Shown here: piece after piece, positions 17,215 through 25,429 of the stretch
Position numbering within the stretch: position 1 is the stretch's first letter
Layout of the letters: every line of letters starts with the position of its first letter
Assembly: GCA_964417895.1 (NCBI GenBank)
Contig: CAYQJS010000001.1
Span: forward strand, 124,001-188,000
DNA from: CAYQJS01 sp964417895
Lineage (GTDB): Bacteria > Chloroflexota > UBA6077 > SHYK01
Direction: 5' to 3'
DNA: 64,000 nt
The notes under the pieces: generated by a model
Database searches by the model: none
What the model was told of the DNA's origin: nothing
What the model saw: only the letters and a program-made list of their open reading frames with translations
Translations under genes and position numbers: made by a program

Positions 17215-18630
17215 CTACGCTCCTTGCGCCACGGCCAGAAGCGAGATGAGGCGCCGCACGTCGCCGAGCTGCTCCAGGTTGACGACCAGCTCAACAACCT
17301 CGTCCACGGACTTCTCGGGCAGCACGTGGAGCGCGTTGCGGCGGAACTTCTCGACGACTCGCGCCCGGTCCACCTCCTCGGTGTTGCCCGCGCTCTTGCG
17401 GCGGATGATCTCGAATGTTCCGCGGGTGGTCCGGATTACCACCCTGGTCGGCCGCTCTGCGGGCGGATAGTCCTTCTCCTCACCCACCCGGGCCGAAACC
17501 CTGTCAGCGAGGGCGAGAAACTCGGGGTCACGGATCATCGCCTCGCTCATGTGCTCGGGCCCGACCGCCCGGCTCATGATCATGCGCGCGACGTTGCACG
17601 GCCAGGAGCCGTGCATGGCGTAGCCGGACGCGGGTCTGAAGCTCGACTCGTAGCGACCGCGCTGTAGGTTGTCGGCGTACTGCGAGGCGATCTCAACTTC
17701 GACGGCCTGCACCTCCTCAGGCTTGATGTCGTGCTGGAGCACGAGATCGCGCGTGCACTCGATGGCGTTGTGGCACATGCCCGCGGCGGTGTAGATCTTG
17801 AAGGCGATGTCGAGGCAATGCCAGCGGCTGCCGAGACCTTCAACTACCCGCTCGCCGCGCCAGCCGTCTTCCCACGCATGTGAGGCGAAGAACCCCGACG
17901 GGCCATCCAGCGTCGTGTGGGAGCAGGTGTAACCTGCCTCGGCCATGAGCGCCGCCATGATCCCGCTCATCGCGGCCCAGCCCGGCTGGATGGACTTGTT
18001 CCTCCCCGAGCGCTCGCCCCATCCCTGCGTCGTGCCGCTCGTGAAACTCACCGAGAGGGACACCGCGTCGGCGATGCTGCTCGAACCGAGGCGCAGCAGC
18101 CTGCCAGCGGCCGCCGCGGCCCCGATGGTCCCGCACGTGGGGGTTGTGTGAAAGCCGGCGCTGTTGAAGTTGACGTTCGCGCCGCGGGCAAGTCGTATTG
18201 CGATTTCGGCGGCGAGGATCCAGCCCTCGGCCAGCGCCCACCCGTCCAGGCCTCGATCCTCGGCGATGGCCAGAGCGGTCGGCACTCCGAACGACTCGGT
18301 GTGCACCACGTGCTCGAGGTAGCGGTCGTCGAACTCGCACCCGTGGATCAGACTGCCATTCATCAGCGCTGCAAGTGGCGGTGCGGCCTTGTCGGGGAAG
18401 CCGATGATGGTGCACGCCGGCGCGCTCTTGAACCCCGCCGCCACATTGAACAGCTTCTGTGCGTAGCGGTCCTCCATCGTCGTGGAGATGAGCGCCACTC
18501 CTATGCCGTCCAGGATGTGCCGTTTCGCTTTCTCGAGCAGGTCGTCACGCGATGGCGACGTCTTGAGGTCGAATTCCGCGGCGAAGCCGGCCAGGGTCTC
18601 AGCCAGAGTGCCGGTTGTTGTTGCTGACAT
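17215..18630 (-). CDS. MmgE/PrpD family protein
   Basis: 471 residues, normal length for the family of 2-methylcitrate dehydratase (PrpD) and cis-aconitate decarboxylase-like lyases. Motifs: KAKRHILDGIGVALIS, NGSLIHGCEFDDRYLEHVVH, FHTTPTCGTIGAAAAAGRLL, SGTTQGWGERSGRNKSIQPG, and a C-terminal VVIRTTRGTFEI lid block. I placed the start at the ATG at 18630 because GGAGGAGACACCC precedes it. It is divergent from the LLM oxidoreductase at 18781, with a tandem-repeated promoter segment between. Substrate unknown; its repeated pairing with LLM and SBP genes suggests one pathway. Confidence 0.88.
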   Translation of the reverse strand: MSATTTGTLAETLAGFAAEFDLKTSPSRDDLLEKAKRHILDGIGVALISTTMEDRYAQKLFNVAAGFKSAPACTIIGFPDKAAPPLAALMNGSLIHGCEFDDRYLEHVVHTESFGVPTALAIAEDRGLDGWALAEGWILAAEIAIRLARGANVNFNSAGFHTTPTCGTIGAAAAAGRLLRLGSSSIADAVSLSVSFTSGTTQGWGERSGRNKSIQPGWAAMSGIMAALMAEAGYTCSHTTLDGPSGFFASHAWEDGWRGERVVEGLGSRWHCLDIAFKIYTAAGMCHNAIECTRDLVLQHDIKPEEVQAVEVEIASQYADNLQRGRYESSFRPASGYAMHGSWPCNVARMIMSRAVGPEHMSEAMIRDPEFLALADRVSARVGEEKDYPPAERPTRVVIRTTRGTFEIIRRKSAGNTEEVDRARVVEKFRRNALHVLPEKSVDEVVELVVNLEQLGDVRRLISLLAVAQGA

Positions 18631-18677
18631 GGGTGTCTCCTCCACGCGCGCCGGCCAATATACAACGGCGTCGTCGC

Positions 18678-18733
18678 TTGAGCGCGCGGGGTTGTTAGAG
18701 ATAATGTGCAGCGATAGAGATAATGTGCAGCGA
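18678..18733 (+). promoter_or_regulatory. promoter with a 19-bp tandem duplication of the -10 region
   Basis: TTGAGC (18678-18683) and GATAAT (18700-18705) are 16 bases apart. The 19-bp unit TAGAGATAATGTGCAGCGA is present twice in tandem (18696-18714, 18715-18733), so the -10 box is duplicated. It lies between divergent MmgE and LLM genes and points towards the LLM gene. Confidence 0.6.
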
Positions 18734-18780
18734 TAGGGCACAGGCTTTTCGCTGTCGCCGTGACCAGGGAGGTTCTACAC

Positions 18781-19791
18781 ATGAAGATCGGCATTGGCAT
18801 CCACGGACCAGGGGACACCCGGGACATCGACGAGTTCCGCGAGATCGTGCGGCTTGCGGACAAGTACGGTGTCAGCCACATGGCGTCGGGTGATTCGGTG
18901 TCCCACGAGGCGTTCACCACGGCAACCATGATGGCTGCGGACTCCGCATCTGCCCGCATTGGGGCTACCATGGTGAATCCCGTCACCCGTCTGCCGGCGA
19001 CAGTGGCCGCCGGTCTAGCGAGCCTGAACTACATCTCGAAGCGCAGGGCCTACCTTATCCTGGCGCGCGGCGATGGAGCGGTGCGCAACGCTGGCTACAC
19101 GCCGGCCAAAGTCGATACCGCGCGCGACTACTTCCTCGCGCTTCGAGATCTCCTGAACAAGGGGGAAACGGTCTACAAAGGCCGGCGGACGGTCCTGCGG
19201 TCGCCCTTGAAGGAATGGGGCCCGGGGATACCGCTTGGGTTCGTGGCGGAAGGCCCGAGAATGCTCCACCTGGCGGGCGCGCTCGGTGACCACGTGCAGG
19301 TAGGGACCGGTCTGACACGTGAGGTGATTCAGGACACGCTCGATCGTGTTCGCCAGGGAGCTGAAGAGGCGGGAAGGAAGCTCTTCGATATCGATATATG
19401 GTGGAGCACGCGATTCGGACTGGAAAGAACGGCGAAGGCAGCTATCGAGCGCTCCCAGACCAGCCTGGCTTCTATGGGAAACCATGCCTTGCGGGGCGGG
19501 TTCGAGGGGAAGCAGGTACCCGTGGAGCTACAAGACCGGATCGCTGAGTTCCACGGCGGATGGGACTACACGACGAAGGGCGTCCGCAACGGGGCGAACG
19601 TCGCGCTCATGGAGAAGCTCGGCTTGACGAATTACTTCATGGAGCGGTTCGGCATCTACGGCGATCCCGAAGGCGTCGTAGAGCGCATCCGGGAGCTGGA
19701 GTCGTTTGGCATTGACCATCTGCACCTGGGTGTGCGCCGGGCGGAGGACATGAAGCTCCTCGGGGAGGAAGTCATGCCCGCGGTAGCATGA
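18781..19791 (+). CDS. LLM-class flavin-dependent oxidoreductase (copy 1)
   Basis: 336 residues with the bacterial-luciferase-like TIM barrel used by F420- or FMN-dependent oxidoreductases. Visible blocks are MKIGIGIHGPGD, VNPVTRLPATVAAGLASL, YLILARGDGAVRNAG, ETVYKGRRTVL and VAEGPRMLHLAGALGDHVQV. The ATG at 18781 is preceded by GGGAGG. Paralogs at 33818 and 38066 share GRGDG, YKGR and the AGNH/GNHALRGGFEGK block. Cofactor (F420 or FMN) and substrate cannot be fixed from sequence. It is divergent from MmgE. Confidence 0.88.
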   Translation: MKIGIGIHGPGDTRDIDEFREIVRLADKYGVSHMASGDSVSHEAFTTATMMAADSASARIGATMVNPVTRLPATVAAGLASLNYISKRRAYLILARGDGAVRNAGYTPAKVDTARDYFLALRDLLNKGETVYKGRRTVLRSPLKEWGPGIPLGFVAEGPRMLHLAGALGDHVQVGTGLTREVIQDTLDRVRQGAEEAGRKLFDIDIWWSTRFGLERTAKAAIERSQTSLASMGNHALRGGFEGKQVPVELQDRIAEFHGGWDYTTKGVRNGANVALMEKLGLTNYFMERFGIYGDPEGVVERIRELESFGIDHLHLGVRRAEDMKLLGEEVMPAVA

Positions 19792-19883
19792 CCTAACACG
19801 GGGAGAACGTTGAAATCACCTCTTCTCCGATTAGCCGGGTGACACATCTCCGCGCCCAGCGAAGGCATCTGTAACCAGCTCTG

Positions 19884-19912
19884 TTGACGGCGACCAGTCA
19901 CCTTCCCATAAT
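19884..19912 (+). promoter_or_regulatory. sigma-70-type promoter of the CapA fragment
   Basis: TTGACG (19884-19889) and CATAAT (19907-19912), spacing 17. The surrounding sequence (CTGTTGACGGCGACCAG) is repeated almost unchanged at 25256-25290 upstream of the intact CapA copy, so promoter and gene were duplicated together. Confidence 0.65.
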
Positions 19913-20049
19913 GGCCGGTGGCGTCAACGAGCCCCACGTCACCAGGAGCGACAGACGATCGCAGGATCCCACGGACGACGGGCCGAGTTCGGGCCTTGCC
20001 CTCAAGAATGCCAACATTGGGCGACAGACGCTCGAGCGGAGGAGTGTAA

Positions 20050-20519
20050 ATGGAAGAGCGTGACGGGATGGTGCTCACCTTCCTAGGGAACACTTACATC
20101 GAGCACCCCGTGTCGGTGTACCGGGACGAGGGCTTCCTCAAGGCGATCGATCTCCTGAAGAGCGCCGACGCCTCCCTGGCGAACCTGGAAGGCGCGATCA
20201 TCGACGGCGACGAGTGGCCAGCCTTCGGTTCGGGGATGGGCTGGGCGGGCACGTATCTGGGCGCTCCGCCACTCATGGTCGACGAGCTGAAGTCCATGGG
20301 GATCAACGGCCTGTATGCCGCGAACAACCACATAGCAGACTTCGGCGAGAACGGGATCCTCTCCACCATCAAGCACTTGCGGCGTGGCGGCATCCCGTTC
20401 GCCGGAATAGGCGCTAGCCTCACCGAAGCATCGCAGCCGTGCTACATCTCAACGGCTCATGGCCGGGTGGCGCTGATCTCCGCCGCGGATTGGGGCCCGC
20501 GTCAGAAAATGGATCTCCC
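20050..20519 (+). pseudogene. CapA-like protein, 5' fragment of a duplicated gene
   Basis: The first ~157 codons are nearly identical to the intact gene at 25430 (TFLGNTYIEHPVSVYRDEGF, IIDGDEWPAFGSGMGWAG, NNHIADFGENGILST). The match ends abruptly at KMDLP near 20519. Downstream, the sequence belongs to an unrelated gene in another frame. The very high identity, including the 5' leader, points to a recent duplication followed by deletion. The fragment keeps its promoter and start ATG (20050), so a chimeric peptide might still be expressed. Confidence 0.9.
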
Positions 20520-21163
20520 CGGACGCGCCATGGAGAATCACCCATGCCAACGGCACCGACGTCCGTGGGAAGGTCGGCCGGCTCACGCCCCGCTATGGCG
20601 ACCTTCGTTACGGGCCATGGCCGGAAGGAGTGTTTCCCAGCCTGCCGACGGTGGGGGCCGAGGGGGAGCTGATCTTTGATCGAATGGGCCCGCACTGGGC
20701 CCGGCATATCGGCGTGCCGCTTCAGTTTGATACCGTCCGCATGACCCTCCAGGACGGCAAGGTCAAGGAGATTCGTGGCGGAGCCACGGCGGAAGTCTTC
20801 CGGGCATTCTCCAAAGCTCTGTCGCGCCACCTGGGGGATGGCGCATACGAGATGCGCGGCTTTCACGGCGGTGCCCATCCGCAGGCAATCGTGTCTGAGC
20901 GGGAGTGCCCCGACGCCTACTATCGAGCTTTTATCGAGCACCATGGGGCGCACAGTGTGCACTTCCATCTGGGAAACAGCCACGCCTCTCCTGAATATCC
21001 GTTCAATGTTCATACCTCGGCGGAGGTCAATGGGGCGACCGTTCAGATTGGCGACAACATTGTCTACAAGGAGGGCCGGCTCACCGCCTTCGATCACCCC
21101 AAGGTCCAGGAGATAGCCACGAAGTACGCGAATCGGCCGGGCCTGGAGCCGGGCGTTTGGTGA
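20520..21163 (+). pseudogene. NicX / M29-like metalloenzyme, 3' fragment
   Basis: Starting at the breakpoint, one frame reads about 214 codons to a stop at 21163. Blocks include HANGTDVRGKVGR, VFPSLPTVGAEGELIFD, KEIRGGATAEVF, GFHGGAHPQA and SVHFHLGNSHASPEYPF. The layout matches the C-terminal two thirds of the M29 aminopeptidase / 2,5-dihydroxypyridine 5,6-dioxygenase (NicX) group, which place metal ligands in these His/Glu blocks. The 5' third is gone, replaced out of frame by the CapA fragment. Family assignment is from motif order only. Confidence 0.6.
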
Positions 21164-21211
21164 GAGCCTTAGCGGTGATATTGGGTAGAAGTTCGTCGTA
21201 GAGGGGGCAAG

Positions 21212-22165
21212 ATGCCTGAGCCCACACTTCGTTTCAGCTTCAGCGAGCCGGACATCGACACTCAGAGGCCGGTCGTCGACGGAACCATCAAAATCGAGGG
21301 CTTCGAGCTGCAGGCCGTCCCGAAGGGAGCGCCGTGGCCTGAGTGGGACGTCAGAGACTACGTTTCAGTTGGCCGCTTGTGTAGCTCGGTGGAGGGTGAC
21401 GGCCTGGTCTGTATCCCGGCGTGGCCCAACCGCAAGTTCCGCACGTCGTACATCTACGTCAACGCGAGGGCGGGTATCAAGTCGCCCAAGGATCTCGAAG
21501 GCAAGCGCGTCGCCACTCAGGGGTGGATGGGCCCGGCCGGAGTCTGGGCCCGTGGAGCTCTGCAGAATCACTATGAGGTCGATCTCACCGCGATCCACTG
21601 GTTCACCCAGAATCCAACCGCCACGCCCACGCCCCCGGGCATCCGAATCGACCCGATTCCAGCTGGCGTCGAGGCCTACGACGCCATGCTTGTCGAGGGT
21701 GAGCTCGACGCAGTGATCGATGCCAACGTGCTCCCCTCGATTATTCGCCGAGACCCCCGCGTCCGACGCCTATTTCAAGATTGGAAGGCCGAGGCTCAGG
21801 AGTATTGGAAGGCCACGCACATCTTCCCGATCAGCCATCTGGTGACCATCAAGCAGGAGTTCGTGGACCGCCATCCCGACGCACCGGTGGCCTTGCTGAA
21901 GGCGTACCGGCAGGCACGCGACATGGCCATCAGCCGCGTCGAGGGAAGCGATCCTGAGTACCTCATTGTCTCCTGGGCCAGTCACCAGATGGCCGAGCAG
22001 CGTGAGCTCATGTTCGGTGCGCATTACTGGCCCTACAACCTGGAGGACAACACCGCCACTCTTGAAGCGCTGACCCTGTTCGCCTACCAGCAAGGGCTGA
22101 CCCCCTATCGCGTTGACTATCACACGCTGTTTCATCCGGAGGCAGCGGCGCTTCCGGGCTGGTAG
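21212..22165 (+). CDS. 4,5-dihydroxyphthalate decarboxylase-like / periplasmic-binding-fold protein
   Basis: 317 residues with no signal peptide. The fold signature is that of the type II binding-protein-like 4,5-dihydroxyphthalate decarboxylase (Pht5) family: LEGKRVATQGWMGPAGVWAR, LVEGELDAVIDANVLPS, FPISHLVTIKQEF and a C-terminal YRVDYHTLFHPEA block. Members decarboxylate aromatic ortho-dihydroxy acids, but many family proteins have no assigned role. The start follows GAGGGGGCAAG. It sits between the NicX-like fragment and SBP copy B, supporting an aromatic or pyridine acid route. Confidence 0.75.
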   Translation: MPEPTLRFSFSEPDIDTQRPVVDGTIKIEGFELQAVPKGAPWPEWDVRDYVSVGRLCSSVEGDGLVCIPAWPNRKFRTSYIYVNARAGIKSPKDLEGKRVATQGWMGPAGVWARGALQNHYEVDLTAIHWFTQNPTATPTPPGIRIDPIPAGVEAYDAMLVEGELDAVIDANVLPSIIRRDPRVRRLFQDWKAEAQEYWKATHIFPISHLVTIKQEFVDRHPDAPVALLKAYRQARDMAISRVEGSDPEYLIVSWASHQMAEQRELMFGAHYWPYNLEDNTATLEALTLFAYQQGLTPYRVDYHTLFHPEAAALPGW

Positions 22166-22345
22166 GGGAGTCGCCGAGGTTTGCCGACTCAGGAGAAGCC
22201 CCCTGGACCTTGGTGAGAGGCCTGGCTACTGACGGAAACGGTGATCCCCCTGAGACGCTATTGTGGCGATGTACCGTCGCTGTTCCACCTTGACCGCGAC
22301 GAGAAATAGCTGAGATGCCAGCCCGGATGATGGGAGGCGAGACCG

Positions 22346-24037
22346 ATGCAGCCAGACAGACGTTCTTGCATCGCTTGGATCGGGGCAGCCGCTCTGCTCG
22401 TGGCTTGCTCACGGCCCGTCGCGACGGAGGCCACCAGGCCGGGCGCGCAGGAGCCAACTGGTCCGAAACGCATCGTGGCCGCGATCCGCGGCGCGCCACC
22501 CGTGCTGACGAGTGCCATCGCCAGCGCGGGGGCCGGCACCGTTTACGGCGTCAGTGAGGTCGAGGATCTCATCACAGCCGGGCTCTCCCGGATCAATGAC
22601 CGGGCGGAACGCATTCCAACGCTCGCCGAGACGGTCCCAACGACGGAGAATGGCGGCTGGCAGATCCTGGCCGACGGCCGCATGGTGACCACCTGGAAAC
22701 TCAAGGCGAACGTCTTCTGGCACGACGGGATGCCCTTCACGTCCGCGGATCTCGTCCATACGGGAAAAGTGATGCTGGATGCCGAGCTCCCGGAATGGAG
22801 CTCCGGGGCTGGCCTCAGAGAGATCGAAAGCATCGAAGCGCCGGACGCACAAACGATCACGGTGCACTGGAAACAGCCGTACATCGAAGCTGACACATTG
22901 TGGCAAGGTCGATACAGTGTGCCGCAGCCACGGCACATCATGGAGCAGACGTACCTGGAGAACAGGGCCGGCTACACCTCCCACCCGCAATGGGCTGCCG
23001 AAAAGATCGGCACAGGGCCGTTCATCCTCCGCGAGTTCTCGATTGGGAGCCACGCAATCCTGCAGGCCAATGACCGCTATGCGCTTGGACGGCCCAAGAT
23101 CGATGAAGTTGAGATCAAGTTCGTGCAGGACGCGAACGCCCTTGCGGCGGCCGTGCTGGCGGGAACGATCGAGATCACACTTGCCTCGAACAGCCTTACC
23201 CTCGAACAAGGCATCCAGCTGCGAGAGCGGCAGTGGGATGGGACCCTCGTGTCGATTCTTGAGGGAGCCATCGGGATCTTTCCTCAGTTCATCGATCCGA
23301 ACCCTCGGGTGCTCCTCGAGCCCAACTTCAGGAGGGCGCTACTCCTGGCGATCGACCGACAGAGTCTGGTCGACAACCTCCAGTACGGTCAGACCCAGGT
23401 CGCTCACATGCACCTGTTACCGGACAACCCGATGTTCAAGTACGTGGATGCGAGGATCGTGAAGTACCCGTTTGATCCCTGGCGCGCGACCCAGCTCATC
23501 GAAGGGCTCGGCTACACGCGAGCGAGTGACGGAGTGCTTCGGGACCCGGCCGGTCAGCCGCTCAGGGTGGAGCTCCGCGCCACGCCCGGGCGCGCGATCA
23601 ACGAGCAGATCACAGTGACCGTGGCAGATATGTGGAAGCAGGTCGGCGTGGAGCCTGAGATCCACGTCTTGAGCCTGGCTCAGAACTCAGATCGGGAGTA
23701 CCGAGCGACCCGGCCCGCGTTCGAGTTGGTTGGACAGCCGCAGAATCCCAATCGATTCCACAGCAGGCAGATCCCGACCGTCGGTAGCCGCTTTGTCGGC
23801 GACAATCGGATGCGCTACTCGCACCCGCTCACCGACGAACTGTCTGACCGGTTCTATGTCACGATTCCCGAGCGGGAAAGGGGCGAGATCGCGGCGCAGC
23901 TTTACCACCACGTTACGGATCAGGTGGTGATGATGAGCTTCTTTTATGAGGCTACGCAGCGCTTGCAGACGAGGCGGTTGCTCAACTTCACGCAGCCGTT
24001 GGGCTGGAACGTGACTGAGTGGGACGTCGCCTACTAG
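22346..24037 (+). CDS. family-5 solute-binding lipoprotein, copy B
   Basis: 563 residues. The signal ends in a lipobox (WIGAAALLVAC). The SBP_bac_5 core reads GRMVTTWKLKANVFWHDGMP, and further blocks are IGTGPFILREFSIGSHAIL, YALGRPKIDEVEIKF and RRALLLAIDRQSLVDN. The C-terminus NVTEWDVAY aligns with the EWDVK ends of copies E, F and G (subfamily 2). No transporter membrane or ATPase gene is near. It likely binds the substrate or product of the neighbouring decarboxylase-like enzyme; this is context-based inference. Confidence 0.9.
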   Translation: MQPDRRSCIAWIGAAALLVACSRPVATEATRPGAQEPTGPKRIVAAIRGAPPVLTSAIASAGAGTVYGVSEVEDLITAGLSRINDRAERIPTLAETVPTTENGGWQILADGRMVTTWKLKANVFWHDGMPFTSADLVHTGKVMLDAELPEWSSGAGLREIESIEAPDAQTITVHWKQPYIEADTLWQGRYSVPQPRHIMEQTYLENRAGYTSHPQWAAEKIGTGPFILREFSIGSHAILQANDRYALGRPKIDEVEIKFVQDANALAAAVLAGTIEITLASNSLTLEQGIQLRERQWDGTLVSILEGAIGIFPQFIDPNPRVLLEPNFRRALLLAIDRQSLVDNLQYGQTQVAHMHLLPDNPMFKYVDARIVKYPFDPWRATQLIEGLGYTRASDGVLRDPAGQPLRVELRATPGRAINEQITVTVADMWKQVGVEPEIHVLSLAQNSDREYRATRPAFELVGQPQNPNRFHSRQIPTVGSRFVGDNRMRYSHPLTDELSDRFYVTIPERERGEIAAQLYHHVTDQVVMMSFFYEATQRLQTRRLLNFTQPLGWNVTEWDVAY

Positions 24038-24261
24038 CCCGCCGATGAACGCAGTTCTGAGCCGACGCGCCTTTCTCGGCCATATCGTTTAGCGGAAATG
24101 CCGAGGCCATGGTGGGCCGATCCCGCCTTCCGCTCGGGACTGGCGACGCTCGTGCGGAAACGAGTCGCGATCCTCACCCGAGCGGCTTTGGTGCCGACCG
24201 CGTGGCCGAGTCCTGGGGCAATGTGGCCGAAATCGATTAGAGTGGACGAAAATCGTGTATT

Positions 24262-24681
24262 GTGGAGAAAGCAGAAGTGGCACGCCTGCTGACGCCTGCG
24301 GAAGTGGCTGCCCGGCTCCGCGTTGACCGGGAGACAGTTTATCGACACATCCGAGCCGGAACCATACGGGCGGCACGGATCGGAAGATCCTATAGGGTCG
24401 ACGAGGGAGCCCTCGACGATTTTGTAGCTAACGCCGGGGGATCTCACCGTTCACCAGCGGCCGGCGAACCGGTCGCCGTTCGCGCGGGACTTAGACCGCA
24501 AGCAATCGATTACGCGCCTGTGTCGCTGGGGCGACTGACTGCTCAGCAGCGCGCCAGAGCTATCCACCTGGTTGCCGAATGGCGCGCGCAGGCCGATGAT
24601 CCCGAGCACGCCGAGTCGTGGGATTTTCTCAGGAAGGCGCTGGATGAGGACCGCCTATCCGATCGGCGGCTGTTCAGCTAG
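24262..24681 (+). CDS. excisionase-type HTH protein, putative antitoxin
   Basis: 139 residues. The N-terminal ~55 residues are a MerR/excisionase-like HTH_17 domain (LLTPAEVAARLRVDRETVYR, GTIRAARIGRSYRV). The remainder is polar and probably binds the partner. It ends 6 bases before a PIN-domain gene, the usual order for an antitoxin and VapC-like toxin. The start is a GTG at 24262; a GTG at 24277 is possible. It could also be a simple regulator. Confidence 0.8.
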   Translation: MEKAEVARLLTPAEVAARLRVDRETVYRHIRAGTIRAARIGRSYRVDEGALDDFVANAGGSHRSPAAGEPVAVRAGLRPQAIDYAPVSLGRLTAQQRARAIHLVAEWRAQADDPEHAESWDFLRKALDEDRLSDRRLFS

Positions 24682-24687
24682 GCGTTC

Positions 24688-25134
24688 GTGCTCGTCATTC
24701 TTGATTCCGGGCCGTTGGGCATGCTGTGCAATCCGACTGCGAGTTCTCCTGAGACTATTGCCTGCAACTTGTGGCTCGAGAGCCGACTCTCGCAGGGCAA
24801 CGACTTTGCCATCCCCGAGATTGCCGACTACGAGATCCGACGGGAATTGCTGCGTGGTGGGAGGACGGAGAGTCTCCATCGCCTCGATATGCTGAAGGCG
24901 ACGCTGATTTACGTCCCCATCGTAACGTCGATTATGCTTCGGGCGGCTGAGATGTGGGCGCTCGCGAGGCAGCGGGGCCGACCAACCGCCCGCGACGAGG
25001 CGCTCGATGGCGACATGATCCTGTGCGCGCAATGGGACTGGGTGCGTACGCACTTCGATGATGCAGTAGTTGCGACAACAAATGTGCGACATCTGACCGA
25101 GTTCTGTGACGCGCTTGTTTGGCGCGAGGTGTGA
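24688..25134 (+). CDS. PIN-domain ribonuclease, putative VapC-like toxin
   Basis: 148 residues starting at GTG 24688. The acidic metal site is visible: Asp in VILDSGPLG, Glu in IPEIADYEIRRE and Asp in DEALDGDMILCAQ, plus the C-terminal VATTNVRHL typical of PIN domains. Such toxins cleave RNA. Paired with the HTH protein just upstream, it forms a type II toxin-antitoxin module placed between two copies of a duplicated CapA segment, where it may stabilise the island. Confidence 0.85.
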   Translation: MLVILDSGPLGMLCNPTASSPETIACNLWLESRLSQGNDFAIPEIADYEIRRELLRGGRTESLHRLDMLKATLIYVPIVTSIMLRAAEMWALARQRGRPTARDEALDGDMILCAQWDWVRTHFDDAVVATTNVRHLTEFCDALVWREV

Positions 25135-25260
25135 GGGGCAAGACCGGCAGTCAAGGATCTCCGCAAAGACGCCAAAGGCCCCGACGATGCCCGCTTTCGA
25201 CGAGTGCATTCTCCAGAGCGGCCACCGGGCGGCCTCAAATCTGATCGCTAACCAGATCTG

Positions 25261-25289
25261 TTGACGGCGACCAGCCACGTTTCCATAAT
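25261..25289 (+). promoter_or_regulatory. sigma-70-type promoter of the CapA operon
   Basis: TTGACG (25261-25266) and CATAAT (25284-25289), spacing 17, about 140 bases before the CapA start. It is the second copy of the promoter at 19884. Confidence 0.65.
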
Positions 25290-25429
25290 GGTCACGGCGG
25301 CGGCGGGCCCAGGCGAGCAGCGCTGGCTCATCCGCCGGCCTCGACCGACTGCCGGAATGGCCTTGGCCTCGGAGCTGAATGGAAATATCGGGACGCCCGG
25401 GCCCGAACGCTCGAGCGGGGAGGGTTGTA

